In this document: positions 50,885-61,718 of the stretch, piece after piece
Layout of the letters: each line of letters opens with the position of its first letter
How positions within the stretch are numbered: position 1 is the first letter of the stretch
Assembly (NCBI GenBank): GCA_947164965.1
Contig: CAMUYR010000007.1
Span: 62,001 to 126,000 of the forward strand
Source of the DNA: an uncultured Prevotella sp.
Lineage (GTDB): Bacteria > Bacteroidota > Bacteroidia > Bacteroidales > Bacteroidaceae
Direction: 5' to 3'
DNA: 64,000 bases
The notes under the pieces: model-generated
Database searches by the model: none
Told to the model about the DNA's origin: nothing
What the model saw: the letters and a program-made list of their open reading frames with translations, nothing else
Made by a program: the position numbers and the translations under genes

Positions 50885-50924
50885 GCCAATGTGTCAGTTT
50901 GTCTTGATTGGCACGCTTTTCGCA
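50885..50924 (+). promoter_or_regulatory. Sigma-54-type promoter and inverted repeat upstream of groES
   Basis: TTGGCACGCTTTTCGCA (50908-50924) has GG and GC elements exactly ten bases apart, the -24/-12 hallmark of RpoN promoters (consensus TGGCAC-N5-TTGC). The TGCCAAT at 50884 pairs with ATTGGCA at 50907, and GTGTCAG lies between. The expected start is ~12 bases downstream, about 38 bases before the groES ATG. No -7 box of the TAnnTTTG type is seen in the gap. Confidence 0.6.
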
Positions 50925-50972
50925 GAAAAATGAGCAGAAATAATTAAAGTTTTAACAAAAATAATAAGTATT

Positions 50973-51245
50973 ATGAACATTAAACCATTAGGAGACCGCG
51001 TGCTGGTAGTGCCTGCACCGGCAGAAGAGAAAATTGGTGGTATCATCATTCCTGATACCGCAAAGGAGAAACCACTTCATGGAACCATCAAGGCCGTTGG
51101 TCAGGGTACCAAGGACGAAGAAATGGTGCTGAAGGCTGGCGATGAAGTGCTGTATGGCAAGTACAGTGGCACTGAGTTGGAATTTGAGGGTGAGAAGTAT
51201 CTGATGATGCGTCAGAGTGATGTCCTCGCAGTGATTGAGAAATAA
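50973..51245 (+). CDS. groES: Co-chaperonin GroES
   Basis: 90 residues, full length. It caps the GroEL ring during protein folding. The start [11 protein letters not shown], the mobile-loop region [17 protein letters not shown] and the end [10 protein letters not shown] are diagnostic. It is the first gene of the groESL operon, 31 bases before groEL. Confidence 0.98.
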   Translation: MNIKPLGDRVLVVPAPAEEKIGGIIIPDTAKEKPLHGTIKAVGQGTKDEEMVLKAGDEVLYGKYSGTELEFEGEKYLMMRQSDVLAVIEK

Positions 51246-51264
51246 TCAAGAGTAATCAGTATAA

Positions 51265-52908
<1,644 letters not shown>

Positions 52909-52929
52909 TCAGACATCACTAAATAATAA

Positions 52930-52967
52930 AGAGGTAGCAGGAATAACTTGCTACCTCTCTTTTTTTG
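52930..52967. terminator. Bidirectional terminator after groEL
   Basis: Perfect 10-base inverted repeat AGAGGTAGCA / TGCTACCTCT with a nine-base loop, followed by a T-run; the convergent GH127 gene ends 26 bases away. Confidence 0.9.
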
Positions 52968-52983
52968 CTTTATACCCTGGCGC

Positions 52984-55068
52984 TTATCGGCTGAGTGGCA
53001 ACCAAAGGGTCATATCGTCGATACCTCTGTTGTCCCAGGCATAGTAGGGGATGAGGCGGATGTGAACCTTCTGGGAATTGGACTTGGAGAGTTCGCGATA
53101 GAGCGTCTCATTATTCCAAGCCTGTGTGTTGGTAACAAGAGCATCGCCTTCCAATGCAACCATTTCGTGGCCTTCCATAGTTATCTTTTTCTCCGTGAAC
53201 TGAATATTGGCAGGAATGGCAATGTCGTTGATGCGTACACCATTTGCAATGTCCTGACCTTCAAGGCAATAGACAATAGGACCACGCATGACAGCTATCT
53301 GATTCTTAGCTTCTTCGACCAAGGGATTGGCCTCTACCAAACGGGTGTGCATGTCGAGATTCAGCTCGATGACATCACCTTTCTTCCATTTACGAGTAAT
53401 AGTTGCCGAAGCACTTCCTTGACTGACGGGGTATACCTCGCCATTGACCTTCAGGCTGAAGCTATTGCACCAGTTGGGGATGTGTAAAATGACTGAAGAA
53501 AGCTTTTTGGCCTTCTTGATGGTGAGCGTGACGTTACCTTCCCATGGATAATTGGTAGTCTGCTCTACCTCTAAATCCTTCGTCTTCAGTGCATTCTGTC
53601 CATAGAGGTTGACGTAAAGCACATCGTCATTGATGGCATAGGCATACTCCTGAGCTTGGCACAGTGTGCGCAGTGTGTTGGGAGGACAGCAGAAGCAGGA
53701 GATGTAGCGTTGGCGATGCTTGGGCCAGCGCATGGTATAAGGGAACTCCTTGGTACGACGGAGGGCCTCAGTATAGAAGAAGTCCTTACCATCGAGCGAG
53801 ATTCCAGAAAGGATACCATTATAGAGCTCGTTCTCAATATTGTCGATATATTTGGGATCGGCAGTGGTCTGGAACAGACGCCATGAGAAGAGCATCATAC
53901 CAATCTGTGCACATATCTCATTGTGGGCAGCCTCCTGTGGCAACTGGAACTGACGACCATAGGCTTGGTGAATCTGTTGGATGCTAGGTTGGTTGTAAGT
54001 AGTGCCATCAGGCGATACACCATCATACAAGGCACCACAGCCACCCATGATATATATCTTATGGTTCACAATATCGTCCCAAATAGCCGAGAGGTTCTTC
54101 ATCAACTGTGCTTCACCCGTTTCTGCATAGAGGTCAGCCACACCAGCATAGAGGTAGTTGGCACGGACAGCATGTCCCATAGCCTCATACTGGTCACGGA
54201 ACTTATGGCGGTCCTGGTTGTGGTCCTCTCCATTTGTCACACTGTCGCGAATGGCTATCAGACCTTTGGCAAGCGTGAGGTATTTCTCATCACCTGTCTC
54301 ACGATACATCTCAGCAGCTCCCATATAATGACTGGGGCAAATGGCATTGCGTGACAACTCAGCAGCATCATTGGTAAGGAAGTTATAGAGGAAGTCAGCA
54401 GCCTTCTTACCACAGTCAAACAGAGTGGTCTTACCTGTGGCACGCTTATGGATGATGCCGGCTGTGATAAGATGTCCTAGATTATAGGTCTCGAAGTTCA
54501 ATCGTGATGCAAAGGCATGCTTCTGGTCTTTACCTATCTCAATGCCTGCTGCATTCTCCGTATTTGCATGACTGTCAATACCAGCATTGCGTTCAGAGAT
54601 GACCACAGGTGTGTGGATATAGCCATCAGCACGCTGGGCCAATGCTACCTGTTCGATAAATTTATCCATTAAGGCATCAATCTTGGGATCTTTGGTGACA
54701 GCATAAACAGAAGCACAAGCCTCCAACCATTTATACATGTCTCCATCGTGGAAAGGAGGTCCGTGGTGCTTGCCCTTGACAGTACCTGCAGCAACCTCGA
54801 AATTACGGAAGCCATGACTACCATGATTGCCTTTTTCGTCAAGCGTTTCATAAGGTGTGTTCCATGTATCCCACATCGACCAGATGCCTGTATGATGCAT
54901 GAGGTCAAAACGGTTCTGCCAGAAACCACCTGTCCACTGCGTGGCTCCTACAGGCAGGTTCTGCATCTTGGCTTGTTTGCTATGACTCATATCAGTGAGT
55001 CCTTGAGCGTTGACGTTTGTTGCTATGACACAGCAACAGACCATACAAAGGATGAGGAGTTTTTTCAT
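52984..55068 (-). CDS. Glycoside hydrolase family 127 (beta-L-arabinofuranosidase type)
   Basis: 694 residues with a signal peptide (ending NVNAQ). The (alpha/alpha)6-barrel region contains AAHNEICAQIG (E384) and CFCCPPN (C458, C460, C461), which match the glutamate and cysteine cluster of GH127 enzymes, where a zinc-bound cysteine is the nucleophile. The C-terminal beta-rich part (WEGNVTLTIKKAKKLSSVILHIPNW) is also typical. Known members release beta-L-arabinofuranose from plant glycans and hydroxyproline-linked sugars. It is the last gene of the four-gene pentose-glycan locus. Confidence 0.9.
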   Translation of the reverse strand: MKKLLILCMVCCCVIATNVNAQGLTDMSHSKQAKMQNLPVGATQWTGGFWQNRFDLMHHTGIWSMWDTWNTPYETLDEKGNHGSHGFRNFEVAAGTVKGKHHGPPFHDGDMYKWLEACASVYAVTKDPKIDALMDKFIEQVALAQRADGYIHTPVVISERNAGIDSHANTENAAGIEIGKDQKHAFASRLNFETYNLGHLITAGIIHKRATGKTTLFDCGKKAADFLYNFLTNDAAELSRNAICPSHYMGAAEMYRETGDEKYLTLAKGLIAIRDSVTNGEDHNQDRHKFRDQYEAMGHAVRANYLYAGVADLYAETGEAQLMKNLSAIWDDIVNHKIYIMGGCGALYDGVSPDGTTYNQPSIQQIHQAYGRQFQLPQEAAHNEICAQIGMMLFSWRLFQTTADPKYIDNIENELYNGILSGISLDGKDFFYTEALRRTKEFPYTMRWPKHRQRYISCFCCPPNTLRTLCQAQEYAYAINDDVLYVNLYGQNALKTKDLEVEQTTNYPWEGNVTLTIKKAKKLSSVILHIPNWCNSFSLKVNGEVYPVSQGSASATITRKWKKGDVIELNLDMHTRLVEANPLVEEAKNQIAVMRGPIVYCLEGQDIANGVRINDIAIPANIQFTEKKITMEGHEMVALEGDALVTNTQAWNNETLYRELSKSNSQKVHIRLIPYYAWDNRGIDDMTLWLPLSR

Positions 55069-55077
55069 ATCGTTAGT

Positions 55078-56637
55078 TTAATTAAAGAATACATACAGGG
55101 AAATCATGACAATGGCAAGAGCAATCCAAAGTGTGATGGCTAACTTCGACCATCCCTCGTGGATAGGAGCAGGAATCTCGTATTGGGTCTTGTCGCTGTC
55201 AGTCAACGAGATGATGACCATCATGACTACTAGGATGACAAACAATTCAAACGATAGCAGCATGAAATGGGGCCAAGGGAAAGTAAGCCACTCGGGTGGC
55301 CATAGGTAGAGGACTCCCACAATGAGGCAGAAGGCGGTACCAATCGTGAGTGCAAAGTTGGCTGCACGGGTGGTACAGCGTTTCCAGAAAATGCCTAGGA
55401 TAAACACAGCAGCCATAGGAGGTGCAATGAAACCCAATACGCTCTGGAAAACATTAAACAGATTCAATCCCTTAATGGCATCAATGGCTATGGTCATGAT
55501 AATAGCCAATGCTGCACCCACAACGGTCACTGTTCTTCCTACGATATTGATTCTGCGCTGTGAGGCATTAGGATTGAATTTTTTGACATAGATATCCATC
55601 GTGAATACAGTAGATAGTGCATTCAGGGCAGAACCGATGGTTGATACCAGACAGGCTGTCAGTACGGCAAACACCAGTCCTACCATTCCGACAGGGAAGA
55701 GATTCTCAACCATTGTCAGATAGGCCTCGTCAGGATTCTCGAGGGTGGGGAATAGGGCGAAGCAAAGAATACCTGGTAGGATATAGAGGGCGACATCAAG
55801 AATCTTCAACCAACCGGTGAAGTTGGTACCTAGTTGACCCTCTCGCAAATCCTTGGCTGCCAATACGGGTTGCACCATCGACTGGTCAGTACACCAAAAC
55901 CAGATGCCCATGACTGGATAGCCTAGGATGATAGGTAACCAGGGGAAGGCTATGTCGCTATTTGGCTTGAACATCACCCAGTAGTCAGAGGGTACTTTAT
56001 CTATGAGTGCACTGATGCCACCAACACGGTCAAGTCCTACAATAACTAATACCAGCGATACAACGATGAGCAGAATCATCTGATAGACATTCGTATATGC
56101 CACAGCTTTCAGACCACCCAACATGGTGAAGAAGGCTGATATGATGAGCAAGACCAAAGCAGACATCCACATGGGTATATCGAATACCTGACGAATCAGG
56201 ATACCACCGGCAAAAAGGGTTAATGCCAACCACGAAATGACAACTGTAACAATGGTATACCAAGCCAGAATGTTGCGGGTGGATTGCCCAAAGCGCAGGC
56301 CCATGAACTCAGGCAGGGTGTGTATCTTGGCTCCCAGATAGCGAGGGGCGAAGACAAAGGCTAATAAGGCAATAAACACAAAGGCATACCAGGCGTAGTT
56401 ACCTGAAACAATACCTGTTGTGAAACCTGCTGAGGCTGAAGCAATCAGCATCGAAGGACCAACATTGGTGCCCCACATGGAAAAACCGATATGATGCCAA
56501 CGCAGAGAGTGCTCTGCAAGAAATAGTGAACCTCCCTTCTTGCGTTTTGAACTGGCCCATAGTCCAATGGCGATGAGCACTGCAAAGTAGATTCCAAGAA
56601 TGACCCAATCAAGGCCTTGCATGTAGTGACTTTCCAT
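55078..56637 (-). CDS. Sodium:solute symporter (SSS family)
   Basis: 519 residues with about 13-14 membrane helices. The SSS/SGLT pattern is visible: GLDWVILGIYFAVLIAIGLWAS, MWGTNVGPSMLIASASAGFTTG, then GTAFCLIVGVLYLWPPEW towards the C-terminus. It would import a mono- or oligosaccharide with sodium. Its start codon overlaps the stop of the GH31 gene (TAATG), so they are translated together; the imported sugar is therefore likely to be a product of the neighbouring enzymes (arabinose, xylose or a small oligosaccharide). Confidence 0.9.
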   Translation of the reverse strand: MESHYMQGLDWVILGIYFAVLIAIGLWASSKRKKGGSLFLAEHSLRWHHIGFSMWGTNVGPSMLIASASAGFTTGIVSGNYAWYAFVFIALLAFVFAPRYLGAKIHTLPEFMGLRFGQSTRNILAWYTIVTVVISWLALTLFAGGILIRQVFDIPMWMSALVLLIISAFFTMLGGLKAVAYTNVYQMILLIVVSLVLVIVGLDRVGGISALIDKVPSDYWVMFKPNSDIAFPWLPIILGYPVMGIWFWCTDQSMVQPVLAAKDLREGQLGTNFTGWLKILDVALYILPGILCFALFPTLENPDEAYLTMVENLFPVGMVGLVFAVLTACLVSTIGSALNALSTVFTMDIYVKKFNPNASQRRINIVGRTVTVVGAALAIIMTIAIDAIKGLNLFNVFQSVLGFIAPPMAAVFILGIFWKRCTTRAANFALTIGTAFCLIVGVLYLWPPEWLTFPWPHFMLLSFELFVILVVMMVIISLTDSDKTQYEIPAPIHEGWSKLAITLWIALAIVMISLYVFFN

Positions 56638-58886
56638 TATATTCCTTTATAGTCTTTAGTTATTTCAACCGTTATAGCTTTCGAAAGATCCATCTCGTCG
56701 GTACAGTCTACCTCGTCAGGATATACCTTAATATAGGCACCAGGACGAACGAAAACAGGCATCTGGTCAAGGGGAACTTCCACTTGATAATACCAACGAC
56801 CACCTTCTAAACGCTCACCTGTAAAGAAGTTAACCCACAGGCCTTCGGGCAGGTAGATGTCACGCCGATTGTCGCTGTTCATTACGGGACATACAAGGAA
56901 CTCGGAGCCGAAATAATACTCATCGTCGATATGCCAGCACTGGCGGTCAGCAGGATGGTGGAACAATAAGGCACGAACCATAGGGTAGCCACTCTTGCAG
57001 GATTGCTCTGACTGCTCCACGATATATGGCAGGAGCTGATAACGCAACTTCCACCACTTCTTGATGATAGGTGCAATATTGGGATAGTGCCAAGGCTCGC
57101 GCTTACAGGTGCCATGATAGCGCATGTGGCTGGAGAAGACTCCAAATTGAGTCCAGCGCACATAGACATCCTCATCGAGTGGTGAATTCATGAAATCGGG
57201 AATACTATGGAAACCTGGTACATCATGACTCCAGAATGCAAAACCCGAGAGTCCGAAATGCAATCCGCCTCTCAGAGAACCTGCCATTCCGTCCCATGAA
57301 GAAGCGCTATCGCCACCCCAATGGAGAGGATAACGCTGACAGCCTGCCCAAGCACTACGAGCCCAGACAATTCCCTGACCTGTAATCTCCTTAGTAATTT
57401 CGAAGGCTGCTCGTTGGTAGAGCAGTGAATAGATATTATTCAGTCGCTCTGGCGTCATGCCATGATAGATGGCATCCATATGGATATTTTCACCAAAGTC
57501 GGTCTTAATGCAAGTTACTCCCAAATCAAGCAGGGGCTTCAACAAAGTATTCTTATACCAATCGACAGCCTTGTCATAGGTAAAGTCAATGGTGCCTGCA
57601 TAGTCGAGGGCAGAGAAGTTGGAACCCTCGGAGGCTTGTTCCTTCAGCAGGGGACCGATGTATTTGTTTTCCTTAGCCTCTTCTAACTGTTCGGCCCCTT
57701 TAGCCACATAAGGCAGTTGCCATAAAGAAACGCGGAAGCCATTCTCCTTGAGATGTTGGACGAACTCCTTAGGATCAGGGAAACGCTCAGGATTGAATTT
57801 CCACTCGCATAGCCAGTCTGTGCGGAACCATCCTGTATCAAGATGAATAACATCACAAGGATAGTGCTCTTGGCGGAGACGGTTGCAGATGTCATTCACC
57901 TCGTCGGCTGAGAAATAGGTCATGCGGCTCATCCAGATGCCAAACGACCAAAGGGGTGGCATCTCTGGGAATCCCGTCAGCATATGGTAGCCACGTAGTA
58001 TTTCTTCAGGATCTTGTCCGCCAATCAAGAAGACATCAAGGGTGGCATGATCGTTGAGAAACTGTATGGAACGGGTGGAATGGTCAGCAAGTGATAATTT
58101 GCAGTAGTCGCTGGTATGATAGAAACAACCATACATCCTGCTGCTCATATAAAATGGAATGTTCTTATAACAACGGCGATTGTTAACACCTTGACCATCC
58201 TGATTCTTCAGTTGGAAGGTCTGGCCGCTCAGATCCATCTTACGGAAACGCTCACCTGTACCCACAAAGCATTCATCAGGTGTGCATTTGAAACTGATGG
58301 TTGCGCGTTCTGTTTTGTGTGTTGCTGTGCCACAGCAACCTACGGAACAGTAGCCCAGCGGTAGGGCATCATAGCGGGGTGGCGAGAAATGATCATCGCT
58401 TAATGCTATTCCCTTGTTCTCATTGCCATCAGGGAAGAAGGTGATAAATGGAGCAGGCTGGGGTGCTGGCAACAGGTCGCTCCAATGGTCCAGCTTGGGT
58501 TCGCTGAGGTTGATGGTGGCTACCTTCTTGCCGTTTACTGCAATGATATCGCCATCTACATATCGGAGAGGCATACGTTTCACCTCTAGCGCAAACTGCA
58601 GCATATCGTCCTGCTCCACCATCTCGTCGCCACTCATGGTGGTAAACAGGCGGATGATGTTAGGACTATAGGCGCGGATGATGAGATCGTAGCTTTGTTG
58701 GGGTGCTGATGTGTCAGGCGCCATGTCCTCTTGGTGCAGTTGTTGCTGGTAGGGAATGGTGACGACGATGTCGCCATCGCGCTCTTGTATCTTCGTTGGG
58801 GCGTATGCCTTCCACAGACGCTCGTCCTTCTCTAAAGAAGGGTCGAAGTCCATGAAGTCGAAAAGATGGTAGTTGGTCTGTTTCAT
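56637..58886 (-). CDS. Glycoside hydrolase family 31 (alpha-xylosidase type)
   Basis: 749 residues without a signal peptide, thus probably cytoplasmic. The nucleophile motif KTDFGE gives D463 and the acid/base is D526 in WGGDSASSW. KTDFGE (rather than WxDMxE) is typical of bacterial alpha-xylosidases such as YicI. The N-terminal beta-sandwich (~1-290) and the C-terminal strands are complete. It would remove alpha-xylosyl groups from imported oligosaccharides. It overlaps the beta-helix gene by four bases and the symporter gene by three. Confidence 0.9.
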   Translation of the reverse strand: MKQTNYHLFDFMDFDPSLEKDERLWKAYAPTKIQERDGDIVVTIPYQQQLHQEDMAPDTSAPQQSYDLIIRAYSPNIIRLFTTMSGDEMVEQDDMLQFALEVKRMPLRYVDGDIIAVNGKKVATINLSEPKLDHWSDLLPAPQPAPFITFFPDGNENKGIALSDDHFSPPRYDALPLGYCSVGCCGTATHKTERATISFKCTPDECFVGTGERFRKMDLSGQTFQLKNQDGQGVNNRRCYKNIPFYMSSRMYGCFYHTSDYCKLSLADHSTRSIQFLNDHATLDVFLIGGQDPEEILRGYHMLTGFPEMPPLWSFGIWMSRMTYFSADEVNDICNRLRQEHYPCDVIHLDTGWFRTDWLCEWKFNPERFPDPKEFVQHLKENGFRVSLWQLPYVAKGAEQLEEAKENKYIGPLLKEQASEGSNFSALDYAGTIDFTYDKAVDWYKNTLLKPLLDLGVTCIKTDFGENIHMDAIYHGMTPERLNNIYSLLYQRAAFEITKEITGQGIVWARSAWAGCQRYPLHWGGDSASSWDGMAGSLRGGLHFGLSGFAFWSHDVPGFHSIPDFMNSPLDEDVYVRWTQFGVFSSHMRYHGTCKREPWHYPNIAPIIKKWWKLRYQLLPYIVEQSEQSCKSGYPMVRALLFHHPADRQCWHIDDEYYFGSEFLVCPVMNSDNRRDIYLPEGLWVNFFTGERLEGGRWYYQVEVPLDQMPVFVRPGAYIKVYPDEVDCTDEMDLSKAITVEITKDYKGI

Positions 58887-60427
58887 TTACCTTTTTCCTT
58901 TTTAAAGATAATATTTGGTCCGGGATGGTTGTCGCCGATCTCATCGCGACGGATGGGGCGGAGGTCAGTGTCAAAACCTGTGATCACATCACCGGTTCGG
59001 TTGTTCTCTATGGTAAAGCCGTCGGTGCGGGCATCGAGATAGATGCGGAACCCGCGGTCGTTGGTGGCGTAGGGGGCAGGGTAGGGTGTACTGATGATGT
59101 TGTCGCTGATAACCGACCCTGGCTGGTTCGACAGCGTGTAGATACCGCCGGCATCGTAGAGCTCTCGGGCATAGTGGGTGACTTTATTACCCACGATGCG
59201 GTTGTTCTCCATGCCGGTGTTGAGGGGTGTCCATCCCCAGCCGACGCAGATGCCAGAGTAGCTGACGCGGCTCACGAAGTTGTGGCTGATGGTGCAGTTG
59301 CGCACATAACCCAATGCGATGGCAACGGCTCCCCAGTCTTCGTTGGCGACATCGACGATGGGGTTATCTTTGATAGTCAGCCGCTGGCAGCGCTTGGCCA
59401 AATCGGTATAGGGACGGTGGACCTCGCGGGGGCTCTCTGCAAAGGAACCACCCATGATGGCTGTGCCGCCAATGTTGCCGAAGGTGCAATTTTGCACCGA
59501 GCAGTCGCTGATGTTGTCGACAAAGTCCAAGGCAGTGGAGGCCAGATTTTCGAATACCACCGAGTAGAAGTCTACATGATGGGCGTTACGTACGGTGACA
59601 GCACTCACGGGGCGCTCTATCCAGGCTTGGTTCTCGAGACCTTCGTCCCAGGGTAAACCTGGTTTTTCTTTCAGCTTGTAGGCATCAATGAGTGGCATGC
59701 CGCCCTGCAGGGTGACGTGCCCTTTGTGCAGCGGACGGTTCCAGCAGGTCTTGTTGAAGGTTAAGCCTTCGAAACGCACATAGTTGGCACCGTCGACGAT
59801 GACTAATTGCTCGATGCCGTCGCGCTGTTCGGTGGTGCGTAGCAAGAAAGAGCTATTGCCTTTCTCGCCTCCTATGACGGGCTGAGGCCAGGGGTGCTCA
59901 AACTCCAAGCGACTCTCGGGCTCCATGAACGAAACAATGGTTTTATCGCCCTCGACCTTCATCTCCTTGACGCGCAGGATGGCGATGGCCCACCGCTGGT
60001 GTACCACCATCTCCAGGCCTTTCGTGTCTTGTACTTCTTTGGGCGGTGTGGGGATGGTAATGGTACGTGTCGTCGTATTGAAATCAATCATGCGCTCCAT
60101 GCCTTGTTTGGGCCATATCTGTGTGTGCTGTTGTCGGGCATCGCCACAGATAACGCTCGAGTGCAACTCTCCAATGCCACGGATTGTGAGCGGCGACTCC
60201 TTGGTGCCACTATCCTCCGGACGCAGGAATAGCGGTTCGTTCATATAGTAACGCCCTTTTTGAAGCGTGATGGTGATGCCTCCCTGGCAATGAGGATCGT
60301 TGGTGCGTCGCCATTCACGGGCCTGTCTTAAGGCTTCGTGAATGCTTTCACCTTCGTTGACAATAATCTCACCTCCAAAGGCATAGTTTATGACAAAAAT
60401 CAACAGTGATGTTAGCAGCAGTCTCAT
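58883..60427 (-). CDS. Secreted right-handed beta-helix protein, probable glycoside hydrolase
   Basis: 514 residues with a signal peptide (MRLLLTSLLIFVINYAFGG). From about residue 25 it has the start of a beta-helix glycan-active enzyme (ESIHEALRQAREWRR, ITITLQKGRYYMNEPLFL, SPLTIRGIG) and between ~220 and 480 repeated short-strand units (VTVRNAHHVDFYSVVFENLAS, CSVQNCTFGNIGG, NRIVGNKVTHYAREL). The layout resembles GH120 or GH141 type enzymes, both of which act on xylan or rhamnogalacturonan side chains, but the family cannot be fixed from sequence reading alone. It is the first gene of the locus; its stop overlaps the GH31 start. Confidence 0.7.
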   Translation of the reverse strand: MRLLLTSLLIFVINYAFGGEIIVNEGESIHEALRQAREWRRTNDPHCQGGITITLQKGRYYMNEPLFLRPEDSGTKESPLTIRGIGELHSSVICGDARQQHTQIWPKQGMERMIDFNTTTRTITIPTPPKEVQDTKGLEMVVHQRWAIAILRVKEMKVEGDKTIVSFMEPESRLEFEHPWPQPVIGGEKGNSSFLLRTTEQRDGIEQLVIVDGANYVRFEGLTFNKTCWNRPLHKGHVTLQGGMPLIDAYKLKEKPGLPWDEGLENQAWIERPVSAVTVRNAHHVDFYSVVFENLASTALDFVDNISDCSVQNCTFGNIGGTAIMGGSFAESPREVHRPYTDLAKRCQRLTIKDNPIVDVANEDWGAVAIALGYVRNCTISHNFVSRVSYSGICVGWGWTPLNTGMENNRIVGNKVTHYARELYDAGGIYTLSNQPGSVISDNIISTPYPAPYATNDRGFRIYLDARTDGFTIENNRTGDVITGFDTDLRPIRRDEIGDNHPGPNIIFKKEKGK

Positions 60428-60497
60428 AACGTTTCATTATTTATAATATAAGACGTATATGATTTGCTTTTGTCACCTTTGGGATATACCCTTCCAT

Positions 60498-61589
60498 CTA
60501 TACCTTCATCAGTGAACTCATGATGTAGTCGCTGATAAAGAGCCCTTTGCGAGTCAGGATAAGGTGGTTGTTGTCCAACCGTAACAAACCATCCTTGATA
60601 AAGCTTTGAGCCTCTTTCAAGCAGTATTGCTGGTAGCTGTCGGATAGGGTGGTGAGATCGAGACCAATGCTGGTGCGAAGGGCTGTTGTAACACGGTCGT
60701 TATAATGAGTGTCAGCATCTAGTTCTTCGTATTCACACGGAATATTTCCACTATTAATACTTTCGATGTATTGTTTGATATGACTGACATTCCAACTTCG
60801 ACGATGCCCATCGTAACTATGGGCGGCAGCTCCTAGTCCGATATAGGGAACATCTTGCCAATAGCTGCTGTTATGGCGGGAATGATATCCTGGGCGTGCG
60901 AAATTTGAGATTTCATAATGCTCGTAACCTTCAGCGGAAAGTCGGTCGATGAGCATTTCATACATCTTTCGTTCTGTTTCATCATCAGTAGCTTCGATAC
61001 CCATCTTAGAGAGGGGCGTACCTTCTTCTATCATTAGGCAATAGGCTGAGATATGCTCCACTTTCAGAGAAAGGGCTGTATTGATGTCGTGCTGCCAATC
61101 GGACAAAGTTTCTTGTGGGAAACCATACATCAGGTCGATACTGATATTTGGGATGCCGGCATCACGTAGAATACGGATTGCTTGGTTCACTTGTGCCGCA
61201 TGATGACGGCGATGTAGGAAACGAAGCCGTTCATCATTGAAGGTCTGAACACCCAAAGAGACACGGTTGATGCCTAGTTGAGGTAATATCTCTGCATATT
61301 GGCTGGTGACATCATCGGGATTCATCTCGATGGTGATTTCCTTGGCATCATTGCCATATACCTTATTTATATATATAAAGAGCTGGCGGAGTTGGGAAAT
61401 ATCTAACTGACTAGGTGTTCCACCGCCCAAATAGATAGTGTCAACAGGTGCTGCTGAAGGCCTCATTTCCATCTCACGACAGAGCGCATCAACATATCGT
61501 TGGCGCAAATCATGGTCAGTGGTAGAGTAGAAGCCACAGTAGATGCAGCGACTCTTACAAAAGGGTATATGTAGATACAAACCAGCCAT
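60498..61589 (-). CDS. hemW: Radical SAM heme chaperone HemW
   Basis: 363 residues from the ATG at 61589; a TTG four codons earlier was rejected. The radical SAM motif CKSRCIYC gives C11, C15 and C18; a further conserved run is YLGGGTPS. The short N-terminus before the motif and the lack of the extra N-terminal HemN segment distinguish HemW (a heme-binding chaperone for respiratory enzymes) from the true coproporphyrinogen dehydrogenase HemN. The MYGFPQETLSDWQHDI segment and the C-terminal winged-helix part (GLLRLDNNHLILTRKGLFISDYI) are typical. It is divergent from the EF-G paralogue gene. Confidence 0.9.
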   Translation of the reverse strand: MAGLYLHIPFCKSRCIYCGFYSTTDHDLRQRYVDALCREMEMRPSAAPVDTIYLGGGTPSQLDISQLRQLFIYINKVYGNDAKEITIEMNPDDVTSQYAEILPQLGINRVSLGVQTFNDERLRFLHRRHHAAQVNQAIRILRDAGIPNISIDLMYGFPQETLSDWQHDINTALSLKVEHISAYCLMIEEGTPLSKMGIEATDDETERKMYEMLIDRLSAEGYEHYEISNFARPGYHSRHNSSYWQDVPYIGLGAAAHSYDGHRRSWNVSHIKQYIESINSGNIPCEYEELDADTHYNDRVTTALRTSIGLDLTTLSDSYQQYCLKEAQSFIKDGLLRLDNNHLILTRKGLFISDYIMSSLMKV

Positions 61590-61609
61590 CTCAGATTGCA
61601 ATGTGAGTG

Positions 61610-61617
61610 CAAAAGTA
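61610..61617 (-). promoter_or_regulatory. -7 box of hemW
   Basis: The minus strand reads TACTTTTG, 20 bases before the ATG at 61589. Confidence 0.65.
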
Positions 61618-61670
61618 CTAATAAAGTTTAATATTTGAAAGCTTTCGTTGGTTTTTCGCTCGAAAATGAG

Positions 61671-61678
61671 TACTTTTA
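61671..61678 (+). promoter_or_regulatory. -7 box of the EF-G paralogue gene
   Basis: TACTTTTA differs from TAnnTTTG in the last base; a TTG (61648-61650) lies 20 bases upstream as a possible -33 element. A weak basal promoter of this kind would fit an activator-dependent gene. Confidence 0.45.
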
Positions 61679-61718
61679 CGACCGCTTTTGAATAATAAAC
61701 CTATAAAATATTACGGAT

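Noticed and set aside
50840..50972. CIRCE element upstream of groES
   Set aside because: The characteristic TTAGCACTC-N9-GAGTGCTAA repeat is absent; a sigma-54-type promoter is seen instead.
58925..59656. Plus-strand open frame of 243 codons rich in Val, Ala, Gly and Asp
   Set aside because: It is the shadow of the beta-helix gene; composition reflects codon bias of the real gene on the other strand.
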